Shown here piece after piece: positions 1 through 7,540 of a DNA stretch of 64,000 bases. Source of the DNA: an uncultured Treponema sp. (GTDB lineage Bacteria > Spirochaetota > Spirochaetia > Treponematales > Treponemataceae). Below the pieces are notes generated by a model that worked only from the letters and a program-made list of their open reading frames with translations, did no database searches and had not been told where the DNA came from. Positions within the stretch are counted from its first letter, which is position 1, and each line of letters starts with the position of its first letter. The position numbers and the translations under genes are program-made. The stretch is taken from positions 1 through 64,000 of the forward strand of contig CALCRU010000040.1 in NCBI GenBank assembly GCA_937894335.1, in the 5' to 3' direction.

Positions 1-30
1 TAAGAAAGTGAGCGCCATCCGTGGCGCATT
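1..30. repeat. Partial copy of the hairpin repeat unit seen at 9.3-9.5 kb
   Basis: The first 30 bases begin TAAGAAAGTG and continue into a GCGCCATC/GTGGCGC hairpin. The same order (TAAGAAATTG or TAAGACTGTG, then the GCGCC hairpin) occurs twice inside the tandem repeat at 9262-9523. The left part of this copy lies outside the window. It ends directly before the miaB ribosome binding site, so it may serve as a terminator for the upstream gene. Identity by eye is clear over about 25 bases. Confidence 0.6.
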
Positions 31-47
31 CCTTAGGAGGATTGTTT

Positions 48-1424
48 GTGACTTATTTTTTTGAAACATACGGTTGCGAGATGAACAAGGCTGAAAGTGC
101 GGCGGCGGAGCAGCTTCTTATTGCCCGGGGATGGACTCTGGCAGAAAGTGAGCAGGTGGCGGACCTTGTCGTTATAAACACATGTTCCGTCCGTGCCACT
201 GCAGAAAGCCGCATAGTAGGACGCCTTGGCTATTACACAGGCTTAAAGGCCCTAAGAAACGCAGTTCCTGGCGCAAAAGACAAGACCCTTACCCAGGCAG
301 CAGCCTTAGTAGCAGAAAAAGGCCCCGTTCCCCTTACAGTAGTAGTCATGGGTTGCATGGCCCAGCGTCTCCTTCACAGCCTTAAGGAAGAGTTTCCCGT
401 GGTAGACTATGTGGTGGGCACCTACGCAAAAAACAGCTTTGGCAGCATAATAAGTGCCGTTGAGCGTGGCGAAAATCCCTTCGAACTGGACGAATCCCCT
501 GCATACTCCTTTGCACCCCTTTCAGTAGAGCAGGGTGCCTTTTCTTCCTTTGTTCCCATCATGAACGGATGCAACAACTTCTGCACCTACTGCATAGTCC
601 CCTATGTGCGCGGAAGAGAAGTCTCCCGCCCCCTAAAAGACATCCTCTCGGAACTAGACATGCTTTCTTCCAGAGGCATAAAGGAAATAACCCTGCTGGG
701 ACAAAATGTAAATTCCTACAGTTCAGATTCCCTTACATTCCCAGACCTCTTAAGGGCCATATGCTCCCACCTAAGGGAAAATTCTTCCCCAATAGAATGG
801 ATCCGCTTCGAATCCAGCCATCCCAAAGACCTGTCTGACGAACTCATAGAAGTAATTGCAGAAGAACCCCTAGTATGCAAAGGAATCCATCTTCCAGTTC
901 AGCATGGCTCAACACAAATACTCCGCCGCATGAACAGATGCTACACAAGGGAAGACTATCTTGCCCTAGTAAAAAAAATGAAGGAGCGCATTCCAGACCT
1001 TTCCCTTGTAGCAGACATAATGGTAGGCTTCCCCGGCGAAACAGAAAAAGATGTGGACGATGTACTTTCACTTATGGAAGAAGTCCAGTATCAGAGTGCA
1101 TTCATGTATTACTTTAATCCCAGAGAAGGAACACCAGCAGCATCCTTTGCAGACCAGATTCCCCTAGAAGTAAAAAAAGCCCGTCTCCAGAAAATTATAG
1201 ACCGTCAGCTTGCTATAACAGGAGAAGTCTTAAAAAAAAGGGTGGGAAAAACAGTTCGCGTTCTGTGTGACACAGTAAGCCGAGACGACACAAGTGAACT
1301 TCTTGGCAAAACAGAGCAGAACGAGCGCGTGGCATTTAAGGCTCCCCAAAAACTTATAGGAAGTTTCTGTACAGTTCACCTAGACTCCCTTTCTGGCAAC
1401 ACCTTTAGGGGAAGTTTAGTTTAA
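48..1424 (+). CDS. miaB: tRNA-2-methylthio-N6-dimethylallyladenosine synthase (MiaB)
   Basis: Radical-SAM methylthiotransferase that adds the methylthio group to isopentenyl-A37 of tRNAs reading UNN codons. The N-terminal UPF0004 domain has the three cluster cysteines (TYGCEMN at residue 10, NTCSVR, MGCMAQR). The radical SAM motif CNNFCTYC is followed by VPYVRGRE, and a TRAM-like domain closes the protein (458 aa, usual length). GTG at 48 is preferred over GTG at 21: it has TAGGAGG seven bases upstream, and the N-terminus then starts at the family position. An insertion of about 25 residues lies between the second and third cysteines. MtaB, a paralogue with a different tRNA substrate, is at 54975; the EMN/CIVPYVRG signature here favours MiaB. 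Confidence 0.93.
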   Translation: MTYFFETYGCEMNKAESAAAEQLLIARGWTLAESEQVADLVVINTCSVRATAESRIVGRLGYYTGLKALRNAVPGAKDKTLTQAAALVAEKGPVPLTVVVMGCMAQRLLHSLKEEFPVVDYVVGTYAKNSFGSIISAVERGENPFELDESPAYSFAPLSVEQGAFSSFVPIMNGCNNFCTYCIVPYVRGREVSRPLKDILSELDMLSSRGIKEITLLGQNVNSYSSDSLTFPDLLRAICSHLRENSSPIEWIRFESSHPKDLSDELIEVIAEEPLVCKGIHLPVQHGSTQILRRMNRCYTREDYLALVKKMKERIPDLSLVADIMVGFPGETEKDVDDVLSLMEEVQYQSAFMYYFNPREGTPAASFADQIPLEVKKARLQKIIDRQLAITGEVLKKRVGKTVRVLCDTVSRDDTSELLGKTEQNERVAFKAPQKLIGSFCTVHLDSLSGNTFRGSLV

Positions 1425-1436
1425 AAACTCACCCTA

Positions 1437-1509
1437 AGGGGGAAAGCCTTCCCCCTGGTCCAAGCCCTAAGTCTTGGACGCACCCCCATCTCCTAGGGGC
1501 AAGCCCCTA
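1437..1509. repeat. Cluster of three short hairpins after miaB
   Basis: Three perfect stems follow each other within 75 bases: AGGGGGAA/TTCCCCCT (1437-1456), GTCCAAG/CTTGGAC (1458-1479) and TAGGGGC/GCCCCTA (1494-1509). None is followed by a proper T-run, so they are not typical intrinsic terminators. The sequence is G/C-run rich, unlike the flanking genes, and resembles dispersed intergenic repeats. It fills the space between the miaB stop and the next promoter. Confidence 0.55.
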
Positions 1510-1535
1510 AGACCCCACTACAATAGTTTTTTCTC

Positions 1536-1564
1536 TTGACTTACGCAAACCAGCGTTTTATACT
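1536..1564 (+). promoter_or_regulatory. Sigma70-type promoter for the LapA-like gene
   Basis: TTGACT at 1536-1541 and TATACT at 1559-1564 are 17 bp apart. The -10 box ends 40 bases before the start codon, leaving room for a normal leader with a ribosome binding site. Confidence 0.7.
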
Positions 1565-1604
1565 TATCCTAGCATATAAAAACAAATTGCATACGAGGTG
1601 ACTC

Positions 1605-1949
1605 ATGCCCATAAAACTGATTATAGCAATCGCTCTTGTCGTCATTGTCGCAGTCCTTACAGGATTCAATCTTGGAAACACTAGCGATGTCTGGCTCTTT
1701 CACAAGTTTGAAAACATTCCCATCATCTATACTGCTCTTACCGCATTTGTGGCTGGTGTCCTTGTTACCCTGCCCTTTACATTTGGCAAGAAGAGGGGAC
1801 GGAATCAAGACGAGGTAAAGCCCCTGAAGGTTTCCAGAAGGGAGCAGAAAAAAGCCTCTCCTGCCGCTGGCCTTAAGGGCGAAAGTTCTGCCTCTGAGCC
1901 TGCTGTAAGTTCCGAATCCGCAGAAAAATCCGACGGAAAAAATTCGTAA
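1605..1949 (+). CDS. LapA-domain (DUF1049) membrane protein
   Basis: A 114-residue protein with two hydrophobic helices (about residues 3-25 and 40-62) separated by a short loop with the NTSDVWLFHKF segment. That arrangement is typical of LapA/DUF1049 proteins, which in Gram-negative bacteria help organise envelope assembly. The last 50 residues are hydrophilic, rich in Ser, Lys and Glu, probably cytoplasmic and disordered. The start has GAGGTGA upstream. It has its own promoter at 1536-1564 and is followed by a separate promoter for the ABC ATPase, so it is probably monocistronic. The family call rests on topology and the loop motif; the function here is not known. Confidence 0.7.
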   Translation: MPIKLIIAIALVVIVAVLTGFNLGNTSDVWLFHKFENIPIIYTALTAFVAGVLVTLPFTFGKKRGRNQDEVKPLKVSRREQKKASPAAGLKGESSASEPAVSSESAEKSDGKNS

Positions 1950-1967
1950 AATTCCTCAAAAAAGAAT

Positions 1968-1996
1968 TTGACAGATGACCAAAGTGCCTTTATAAT
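1968..1996 (+). promoter_or_regulatory. Consensus sigma70 promoter for the ABC ATPase gene
   Basis: TTGACA (1968-1973) and TATAAT (1991-1996) match consensus exactly with a 17-bp spacer, the best promoter in the window. A second TATAAT sits at 2002-2007. The strength suggests high expression of the downstream ATPase. Confidence 0.85.
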
Positions 1997-2029
1997 GGAG
2001 TTATAATATAACCCCTTGGGAGGCTCATA

Positions 2030-3286
2030 ATGGCAAAAGTAGAACTGAAGGGTATTGGCAAAATCTACGACGGCGGTGTCCGTGCTGTACAGAATGCCAA
2101 TATCACTATCGAAGACAAGGAATTCTGCGTTTTCGTAGGTCCTTCTGGATGCGGTAAGTCAACGACTCTCCGCATGGTTGCAGGTCTGGAAGACATCTCT
2201 GAAGGTGAACTTTACATCGACGGAGAAATGATGAACGATGTTCCACCAAAGGACAGAAACATCGCTATGGTATTCCAGAATTACGCTCTGTATCCGCACA
2301 TGACGGTATACGACAACATGGCATTCGGCCTTAAGATTCGCAAGATGGACAAAGGCGAAATCCAGCGCCGTGTTGACGAAGCAGCAAACATCCTCGGTTT
2401 GAAGCAGTATCTCGATCGAAAGCCTAAGGCACTTTCTGGTGGACAGCGCCAGCGTGTTGCAGTTGGACGCGCTATCGTTCGTAACCCCAAAGTATTCCTT
2501 TTCGACGAACCTCTTTCTAACCTTGATGCAAAGCTCCGTGTTACCATGCGCGGCGAAATCGCAAGCTTGCACCAGAGACTGCAGGCAACAATGATTTATG
2601 TTACCCACGATCAGATTGAAGCTATGACAATGGGTACAAAGATTGTTGTTATGAAAGACGGTCATGTACAGCAGATTGGTGAACCTCTCTACCTGTACAA
2701 CCACCCCATCAACAAATTTGTTGCAGGATTCATCGGTTCGCCGCCAATGAACTTCCTTACCGTTACAATCAAAAAGAACGGTGACAAAATTGTTGCAGAC
2801 GAGGGAACTTTTGAGCTTACACCTACTGCAGAACAGCAGGAAGCACTTAAAGCGTATGTAGGCAAGGAAGTATACTTCGGTGTACGCCCTGAAGACTTGA
2901 CCTATCAGGAGTCACCTGCTAGCGAAAACAACATGCAGATGAAGGTTACCAACAAGGAACCCCTTGGTGCAGAAACCCATGTATTCCTTGGAACAAAGAG
3001 CCAGAACATCATTGCACGCGTGCAGGCATCCTCTAAGGAAGGCTTTAAACTTGGCGAAACCGTTAACTTCAAGCCCTCTATGGAACGCTGTAAGTTCTTT
3101 GCAAAGAACCCGGAAGATTTGGACGAAGAACTCAACATCTGCGAAAAAATCGATGCTCCGTGGCTTGTAAACCCCCTCACAGGTGCTGTTGGATACGATA
3201 AGGTAACTATCGACCATTCAATCGACCCTGAGGAAGCAAAGAAGGCCGCAAAAAAAGCTAAAAAAGCTAAGAAAGCTGCAAATTAA
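2030..3286 (+). CDS. Sugar-type ABC transporter ATP-binding protein (MsmK/UgpC family)
   Basis: ATPase that would energise carbohydrate ABC importers of the CUT1 type. Visible motifs: Walker A GPSGCGKST (37-45), Q-loop FQNYALYPHMTV, signature LSGGQRQRV (135-143), Walker B VFLFDE (155-160), switch VTHDQIEAM, and C-terminal OB-fold regulatory region containing FGVRPEDL. At 418 aa it is longer than the usual 360-380 aa because of a tail of alternating Lys and Ala. GGGAGG lies six bases before ATG. No permease or binding protein gene is near, so by analogy with MsmK it may serve several transporters encoded elsewhere. A consensus promoter and an intrinsic terminator make it a single-gene unit. 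The exact sugar cannot be inferred. Confidence 0.9.
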   Translation: MAKVELKGIGKIYDGGVRAVQNANITIEDKEFCVFVGPSGCGKSTTLRMVAGLEDISEGELYIDGEMMNDVPPKDRNIAMVFQNYALYPHMTVYDNMAFGLKIRKMDKGEIQRRVDEAANILGLKQYLDRKPKALSGGQRQRVAVGRAIVRNPKVFLFDEPLSNLDAKLRVTMRGEIASLHQRLQATMIYVTHDQIEAMTMGTKIVVMKDGHVQQIGEPLYLYNHPINKFVAGFIGSPPMNFLTVTIKKNGDKIVADEGTFELTPTAEQQEALKAYVGKEVYFGVRPEDLTYQESPASENNMQMKVTNKEPLGAETHVFLGTKSQNIIARVQASSKEGFKLGETVNFKPSMERCKFFAKNPEDLDEELNICEKIDAPWLVNPLTGAVGYDKVTIDHSIDPEEAKKAAKKAKKAKKAAN

Positions 3287-3306
3287 GTTTGCCGCCTCTT
3301 AGGTGC

Positions 3307-3343
3307 AAGACCGTCGGTCAAAAAGATCGGCGGTCTTTTTTTT
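3307..3343 (+). terminator. Intrinsic terminator after the ABC ATPase gene
   Basis: Stem AAGACCG/CGGTCTT with further pairing inside (GTCGGTC against GATCGGC) and a loop of A residues, followed by eight T. It lies 20 bases after the stop codon. Confidence 0.9.
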
Positions 3344-3403
3344 ATCCTTCAGACCGCCCCTTACTCTGTAAGACTCCCGGTCAGCATACTCCTTCATAAA
3401 GCA

Positions 3404-3560
3404 CCGCACAATGTTACCCGTAAGTTGTCTGAAAACGGGCGCGTAGTGGGAAAGGGTGTACGGACAACATCTGCACAAGCGAAGCGCGGAAGCCGTTGCC
3501 CGTACACCGTTTTTCACGAAAGCGCCCGTTTTCAGACAGTTACACGATTTAACATTGCGC
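3404..3560. repeat. Long imperfect inverted repeat (about 157 nt)
   Basis: The left arm (3404-3468) and right arm (3495-3560) are near-perfect inverse complements: GTCTGAAAACGGGCGC pairs with GCGCCCGTTTTCAGAC, GGTGTACGG with CCGTACACC, and CAATGTTA near the outer left edge with TAACATTG near the outer right edge. A loop of 26 bases contains a small GCGAAGCGC hairpin. A 105-codon open frame on the minus strand across it (3299-3616) has no family features and looks like a by-product. The element occupies most of the 390-bp gap between the terminator and the next promoter. It could be a MITE- or REP-like mobile repeat or a structured RNA. Confidence 0.75.
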
Positions 3561-3573
3561 AGCCCTTTTTCAT

Positions 3574-3603
3574 TTGACGAACCCCATATGCCTGTGTTAA
3601 AAT
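3574..3603 (+). promoter_or_regulatory. Probable promoter for the RNB nuclease gene
   Basis: TTGACG (3574-3579) and TAAAAT (3598-3603) are separated by 18 bp. Transcription would start about 65 bases before the nuclease start codon and include the hairpin at 3617-3641. Confidence 0.55.
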
Positions 3604-3616
3604 AGACTAAAGGCAA

Positions 3617-3641
3617 CCTCTAAAACTGAAGTTTTTAGAGG
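3617..3641 (+). promoter_or_regulatory. 5' leader hairpin upstream of the RNB nuclease gene
   Basis: CCTCTAAAAC and GTTTTTAGAGG form a stem of about ten pairs with a four-base loop. No T-run follows, so it is not a terminator. It lies in the predicted leader of the nuclease mRNA and could affect stability or be a small dispersed repeat. GGCAACCTCTAAAA also occurs at the end of mnmA near 22320. Confidence 0.45.
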
Positions 3642-3675
3642 CTCCCTAAAGAAATAAAACCATGGTGGGGTGGGA

Positions 3676-5613
3676 ATGAAGCTTAATTCTGTCGTATTGT
3701 ACAAGAACAATGCAGCCTTTGTTACGGCAGAAGTTGCAGGCGGAAAGTATACCGTTAAGTTCCAGACAGCAGAAAAAACTCAGACTAAGCCGGCTTCTTA
3801 CGGCGAGCAGAATGTCCGTGACAAGGATGTCCTCTTCCTGTGCGAGGGTGGCACATCCCTTCAGTCTGTCCTTTCCTGTGCCCAAGTGGCTCCCCTTGCA
3901 CAAGACATGTACGAGCCTTCATCCTCCAACTCCCTTTCTGAATCCGTAAGAGAGGCATGGGAACTCCTTTGCTCAGACGAAGAAAGCACCAGTGCGGAGA
4001 TTTCATTTAGCGACCTGTGGGCCTTGATTCGCTCTACAAAAAATCCTGACGAGGCATATCTTATCTATTTGGCTCTTGCAAACACGGTTTACTTTAAGCA
4101 GAACTTGCGTGCCCAAATGGAAGGCCACCTTTCCTACAGTCCCCGTCCTCAGGAAGAAATAGACGCTCTAATTAAAAAGGCTTCCGAAAAGGGTAAGGAG
4201 GCAGAACTTCACCAACAGTTTATCCAGCGCCTTAAGCAACACAAACTGCTTCCCGAAGACTCACGCTACATGGGCGATGTAGAGGCTCTTGCCTTGGGTA
4301 AGACTGACAAAAGTCGAACCCTTCACGATGCCCACATAAAGGAAACTCCAGAGCGTGCCCACCGTCTACTTTTGGAAACCGGTATTTGGGACATTACAAG
4401 AAACCCTTATCCCGTACGCTGGGGAATCTCCCTGCAGTCTGCACAGGAAAGTCTTGGTCCTGCACCAGAAGAAGAACGCTACGAGGTTCCCGGTGAAAGT
4501 TACGCCATAGACAGCCAGTGGTCCGCTGACCCTGATGATGCTATAGGCTTTGATGGAAAGTATGTCTGGGTGCACATTGCGGATCCTGCTTCCTCAGTGC
4601 TTCCCGGTTCTTCCATTGATGAATCTGCTAGGGCAAGGGGGTCAACCCTCTATCTTCCAGAACGGACAAGTCGCATGCTTTCTGAAGAGTCCCTATCTGA
4701 ATACGCCCTTGGACTTACCCAAAAGAGCAAGGCACTTTCTTTTAGAATCCTTCTTGCTTCTGACGGTTCAGTGGAAGAATGCACTGTGCTCAAGACTCTT
4801 GTTAGGGTAAGACGGCTTACCTACGAAGAGGCCGATGGAATGTCTCAAAGCCCAGAACTGAAGGACCTTTTCTTGATTGCGGAAGGCAACGAGCAGCGTA
4901 GGAAAAAATCAGGAGCGGTACAAATCACCCTGCCTGAAGTTCACATAAGCGTAGACCCTGAGACAAAAAAGGTAGACATAAGAGCTGACATTCACTTAAA
5001 GAGCCACGACCTTGTTCGGGAGATGATGCTTCTTGCAGGAGAGGGAGCCGCAAAGTTTGCATTTACAAACGGCATTCCCTTTCCTTTTGTAAGTCAGGAA
5101 TCCCCAGACATTCCTCAGGAACTTCCACAAGGCCTTGCAGGACAGTTTAGGCTTAGAAAGTGCATGCGTAAGCGTTCCGTAGGTGTTACTCCTGCAATGC
5201 ATTCCGGTCTTGGAATAGCAATGTACAGTCAGGTAACAAGTCCCCTGCGCCGCTATTCAGACCTTATTGCCCACCAGCAGCTTAGGGCCTTCATAGACGG
5301 TCGTCCCCTTTTGGACAGAGACACCATGTTGGAGCGCATAAGTGCAGGAGATGCCGCCGCAGCAGCAGCCCACAAGGCAGAGCATAAGAGCGAGCAGCAC
5401 TGGACTTTGGTCTACCTTCTGCAGAATCCCAACTGGGAAGGGGAGGCCATATGTGTTGACAAAAGTGGAAAACAGCCACAGTTCTGTATTCCATCACTTG
5501 CAATGGAAACATTCTTTACACCTAAAGAGCAGGTCCAGTTGAATGATGCCGTGCGCGTAAAGGTTTTGGAAATAAACATAAGCGAACTTACCTGTACCTT
5601 CGTGCAGGTTTGA
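3676..5613 (+). CDS. RNB-domain exoribonuclease (RNase II/R family)
   Basis: 3'-5' exoribonuclease that degrades single-stranded RNA. The RNB catalytic stretch is clear: AIDSQWSADPDDAI supplies the acidic metal ligands, followed by VHIADPAS and the STLYLPERT segment. The C-terminal part has ITSPLRRYSDL-like sequence (TSPLRRYSDLIAHQQL) and SGLGIAMYSQV. At 645 aa it is shorter than RNase R. The N-terminal half lacks obvious cold-shock repeats, so a specific RNase II or R name is not assigned. ATG at 3676 is chosen; GTG at 3670 is two codons upstream in the same frame. G-rich sequence just upstream could act as the ribosome binding site. Confidence 0.87.
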   Translation: MKLNSVVLYKNNAAFVTAEVAGGKYTVKFQTAEKTQTKPASYGEQNVRDKDVLFLCEGGTSLQSVLSCAQVAPLAQDMYEPSSSNSLSESVREAWELLCSDEESTSAEISFSDLWALIRSTKNPDEAYLIYLALANTVYFKQNLRAQMEGHLSYSPRPQEEIDALIKKASEKGKEAELHQQFIQRLKQHKLLPEDSRYMGDVEALALGKTDKSRTLHDAHIKETPERAHRLLLETGIWDITRNPYPVRWGISLQSAQESLGPAPEEERYEVPGESYAIDSQWSADPDDAIGFDGKYVWVHIADPASSVLPGSSIDESARARGSTLYLPERTSRMLSEESLSEYALGLTQKSKALSFRILLASDGSVEECTVLKTLVRVRRLTYEEADGMSQSPELKDLFLIAEGNEQRRKKSGAVQITLPEVHISVDPETKKVDIRADIHLKSHDLVREMMLLAGEGAAKFAFTNGIPFPFVSQESPDIPQELPQGLAGQFRLRKCMRKRSVGVTPAMHSGLGIAMYSQVTSPLRRYSDLIAHQQLRAFIDGRPLLDRDTMLERISAGDAAAAAAHKAEHKSEQHWTLVYLLQNPNWEGEAICVDKSGKQPQFCIPSLAMETFFTPKEQVQLNDAVRVKVLEINISELTCTFVQV

Positions 5614-5630
5614 CTTTTAGGAGATTGTGT

Positions 5631-6140
5631 ATGTTCGATTTTAATTACATTTTTGGAAAATATGAAATCAGTTCTATGAACAAGGTTCTTACCTTTATTC
5701 CCAAGGTTCTTACCTACCTAATTCTTGTGGGAGTTTCCCTTGCCGAAGTCTTTATAGAAGAGTCTCCCGTAATGCTGGTGGTTTTCCTTGTACTGCTTTT
5801 GGGGCTTCCCCTTCTTTACCTCTTGCTGGAAAAGTTTGCCCTTAGGAACAGCCTGCTTGACTTAAAAGACTCTCTTGGTCAGGATGTGCATGTGGTGTTC
5901 AGCGGAGACAGCGTAAAGGTGCGCACTTCAAAGGATAACGAATTCGACATAAACAGCGAGCATGACATGAAGGACATCCGTAGCGTGTGGGAAACTGGTA
6001 AGGATTATTTTCTTTTTGTGTCACGAAACGAATTTTACACCCTGCCCAAGTCCTCCCTTAAGACAGGAACTCCAAAGGAATGCACCCTCTACCTTAAGGA
6101 AAAACTTGGCTCTCGGTACAAGAGACGCATAGCCCTTTAG
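5631..6140 (+). CDS. Small membrane protein with two transmembrane helices, function unknown
   Basis: A 169-residue protein not recognised as a named family. Two hydrophobic helices (about residues 17-40 and 47-70) are followed by a soluble domain of about 95 residues containing FSGDSVKVRT and YFLFVSRNEFYTLPKSSL. That layout resembles YcxB-like membrane proteins, whose C-terminal domains end in a similar FYTLPK segment, but this is a loose comparison. ATG at 5631 has AGGAG eight bases upstream; a TTG 21 bases earlier overlaps the nuclease gene and has no binding site. It sits 17 bases after the nuclease stop and is probably cotranscribed with it. Confidence 0.7.
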   Translation: MFDFNYIFGKYEISSMNKVLTFIPKVLTYLILVGVSLAEVFIEESPVMLVVFLVLLLGLPLLYLLLEKFALRNSLLDLKDSLGQDVHVVFSGDSVKVRTSKDNEFDINSEHDMKDIRSVWETGKDYFLFVSRNEFYTLPKSSLKTGTPKECTLYLKEKLGSRYKRRIAL

Positions 6141-6155
6141 AAAAACTTTCGCATA

Positions 6156-6184
6156 TTGCCCTCCAGCGTTTTTTTTGCTATCAT
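6156..6184 (+). promoter_or_regulatory. Promoter for lysC, predicting a leaderless transcript
   Basis: TTGCCC (6156-6161) and TATCAT (6179-6184) have a 17-bp spacer ending in TTGC, giving an extended -10 (TGn). The ATG at 6194 begins only ten bases after the last base of the -10 box, and no Shine-Dalgarno sequence exists. Transcription would start at or within a few bases of the start codon. Confidence 0.65.
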
Positions 6185-6193
6185 GCTACCATT

Positions 6194-7519
6194 ATGATAG
6201 TAATGAAATTCGGCGGAAGTTCCGTCGCAAATGCAGACCGCATCCGTCATGTGGCATCCATTATCAAGGCCTACGAAAAAGAACGCCCTGTTGTCGTTCT
6301 TAGTGCCATGGGCGACACTACAGACCATCTGCTTGAGGCAGCAGACCTTGCAGTAAAGGGTACTGTAGACATTCATAAGGTTGAACAGCTTCATAGGGAT
6401 ACCGCAAGAGAACTGGGCATTACCGTTCCCGCCATTGACGAACTGCTTTCGGAATTAAAGACCCTCCTTACTGGAATAAGCATGCTTAAGGAACTTACCC
6501 GACGCACAAGAGACTATCTTGTGTCCTTTGGTGAGCGCATGAGTGTGCGCATTATGGCTTCATATCTTTCTTCTGGGGGAACAGCCGCTAGATTTTATGA
6601 CGCATGGGACATAGGCATGGTAAGCGATTCCAACTACATGTCAGCCGAACTTCTTGACGAGGTTTGGGAAAACATACCCAAGGCCCTTTCTTCCTATGCA
6701 GAGGGAAGCCAAAAGGAAATCCCCATTGTTACAGGATTCATTGCAAAAGACAAGAAGGGAATCATTACCACTCTTGGACGAGGCGGAAGCGACCTTAGCG
6801 CAACCATGATTGGTGCTGCCATGCATGCAAAGGAAATTCAGACCTGGAAAGATGTAGACGGCATAATGACTACAAATCCACAGATTGTTAAGGAAGCTCG
6901 TCCTGTTCCCGAAGTAACTTACGAAGAGGCTCAGGAACTTGCCATGTTTGGCGCACAGGTTCTCCATCCTCGAAGCATGATTCCCTGCCGCAAGACAGGA
7001 ACTCCAGTTAGGGTAAAGAACAGCTACAACATAGAAAGCCCTGGTTCACTCATTGTGGAATCCCACACAGGTGTCCGTCCTCCTGTAACTTCAATCACCA
7101 CTGTAAAGGATGTGACCCTTATAGACATTCAGTCCAGCCGTATGTTGGGTGCCTCAGGTTTCCTTGCCCACATATTCAATCAGTTTTTAAAATGGGAAAT
7201 AAGCATTGATGTGATTGCAACTTCTGAAGTTTCTGTAAGCCTTACCGTAAACACAAAGAAAGACCTTACGGGGCTTATGGAAGACTTGGCCCGTGTTGCG
7301 GAAGTTCATGCCAAAAAGAACAAGGCTATCGTAACAATCATCTGCGATGCTTCACATTCTTCACACATTTTGGAGCAGGCCTTTGCTGCTCTTTCTAAAA
7401 ACGGTATAAATGTTCAGATGATAAGTCAGGGTGCGAGCAAGGTAAATATTAGCATGCTGGTAGAAAGTTCAGAAGCTGAAAAAGTTGTGCGCATTCTGCA
7501 CGAAGCCCTGTTTGCATAG
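6194..7519 (+). CDS. lysC: Aspartate kinase
   Basis: Phosphorylates aspartate, the first step to lysine, diaminopimelate, threonine and methionine. Residues 4-10 give the family signature KFGGSSV. GRGGSDLSATM and the WKDVDGIMTTNP segment supply the substrate and nucleotide sites, and two ACT-type regulatory regions follow (about 300-441, including IDVIATSEVSVSLTV). At 441 aa it is a monofunctional enzyme with no homoserine dehydrogenase domain. dapB follows 21 bases later, so the pair makes a lysine/DAP operon. No lysine riboswitch fits, because the predicted mRNA has no leader. ATG at 6203 is an alternative start, also without a binding site. Confidence 0.93.
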   Translation: MIVMKFGGSSVANADRIRHVASIIKAYEKERPVVVLSAMGDTTDHLLEAADLAVKGTVDIHKVEQLHRDTARELGITVPAIDELLSELKTLLTGISMLKELTRRTRDYLVSFGERMSVRIMASYLSSGGTAARFYDAWDIGMVSDSNYMSAELLDEVWENIPKALSSYAEGSQKEIPIVTGFIAKDKKGIITTLGRGGSDLSATMIGAAMHAKEIQTWKDVDGIMTTNPQIVKEARPVPEVTYEEAQELAMFGAQVLHPRSMIPCRKTGTPVRVKNSYNIESPGSLIVESHTGVRPPVTSITTVKDVTLIDIQSSRMLGASGFLAHIFNQFLKWEISIDVIATSEVSVSLTVNTKKDLTGLMEDLARVAEVHAKKNKAIVTIICDASHSSHILEQAFAALSKNGINVQMISQGASKVNISMLVESSEAEKVVRILHEALFA

Positions 7520-7540
7520 CAGGACCTTTTAGGGGGATGT

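Noticed and set aside
3299..3616. 105-codon open frame on the minus strand
   Set aside because: It lies across a terminator and the long inverted repeat, has no protein family features and no supported start.
6140..6194. Possible lysine riboswitch before lysC
   Set aside because: Only 53 bases separate the genes and the promoter leaves practically no leader.
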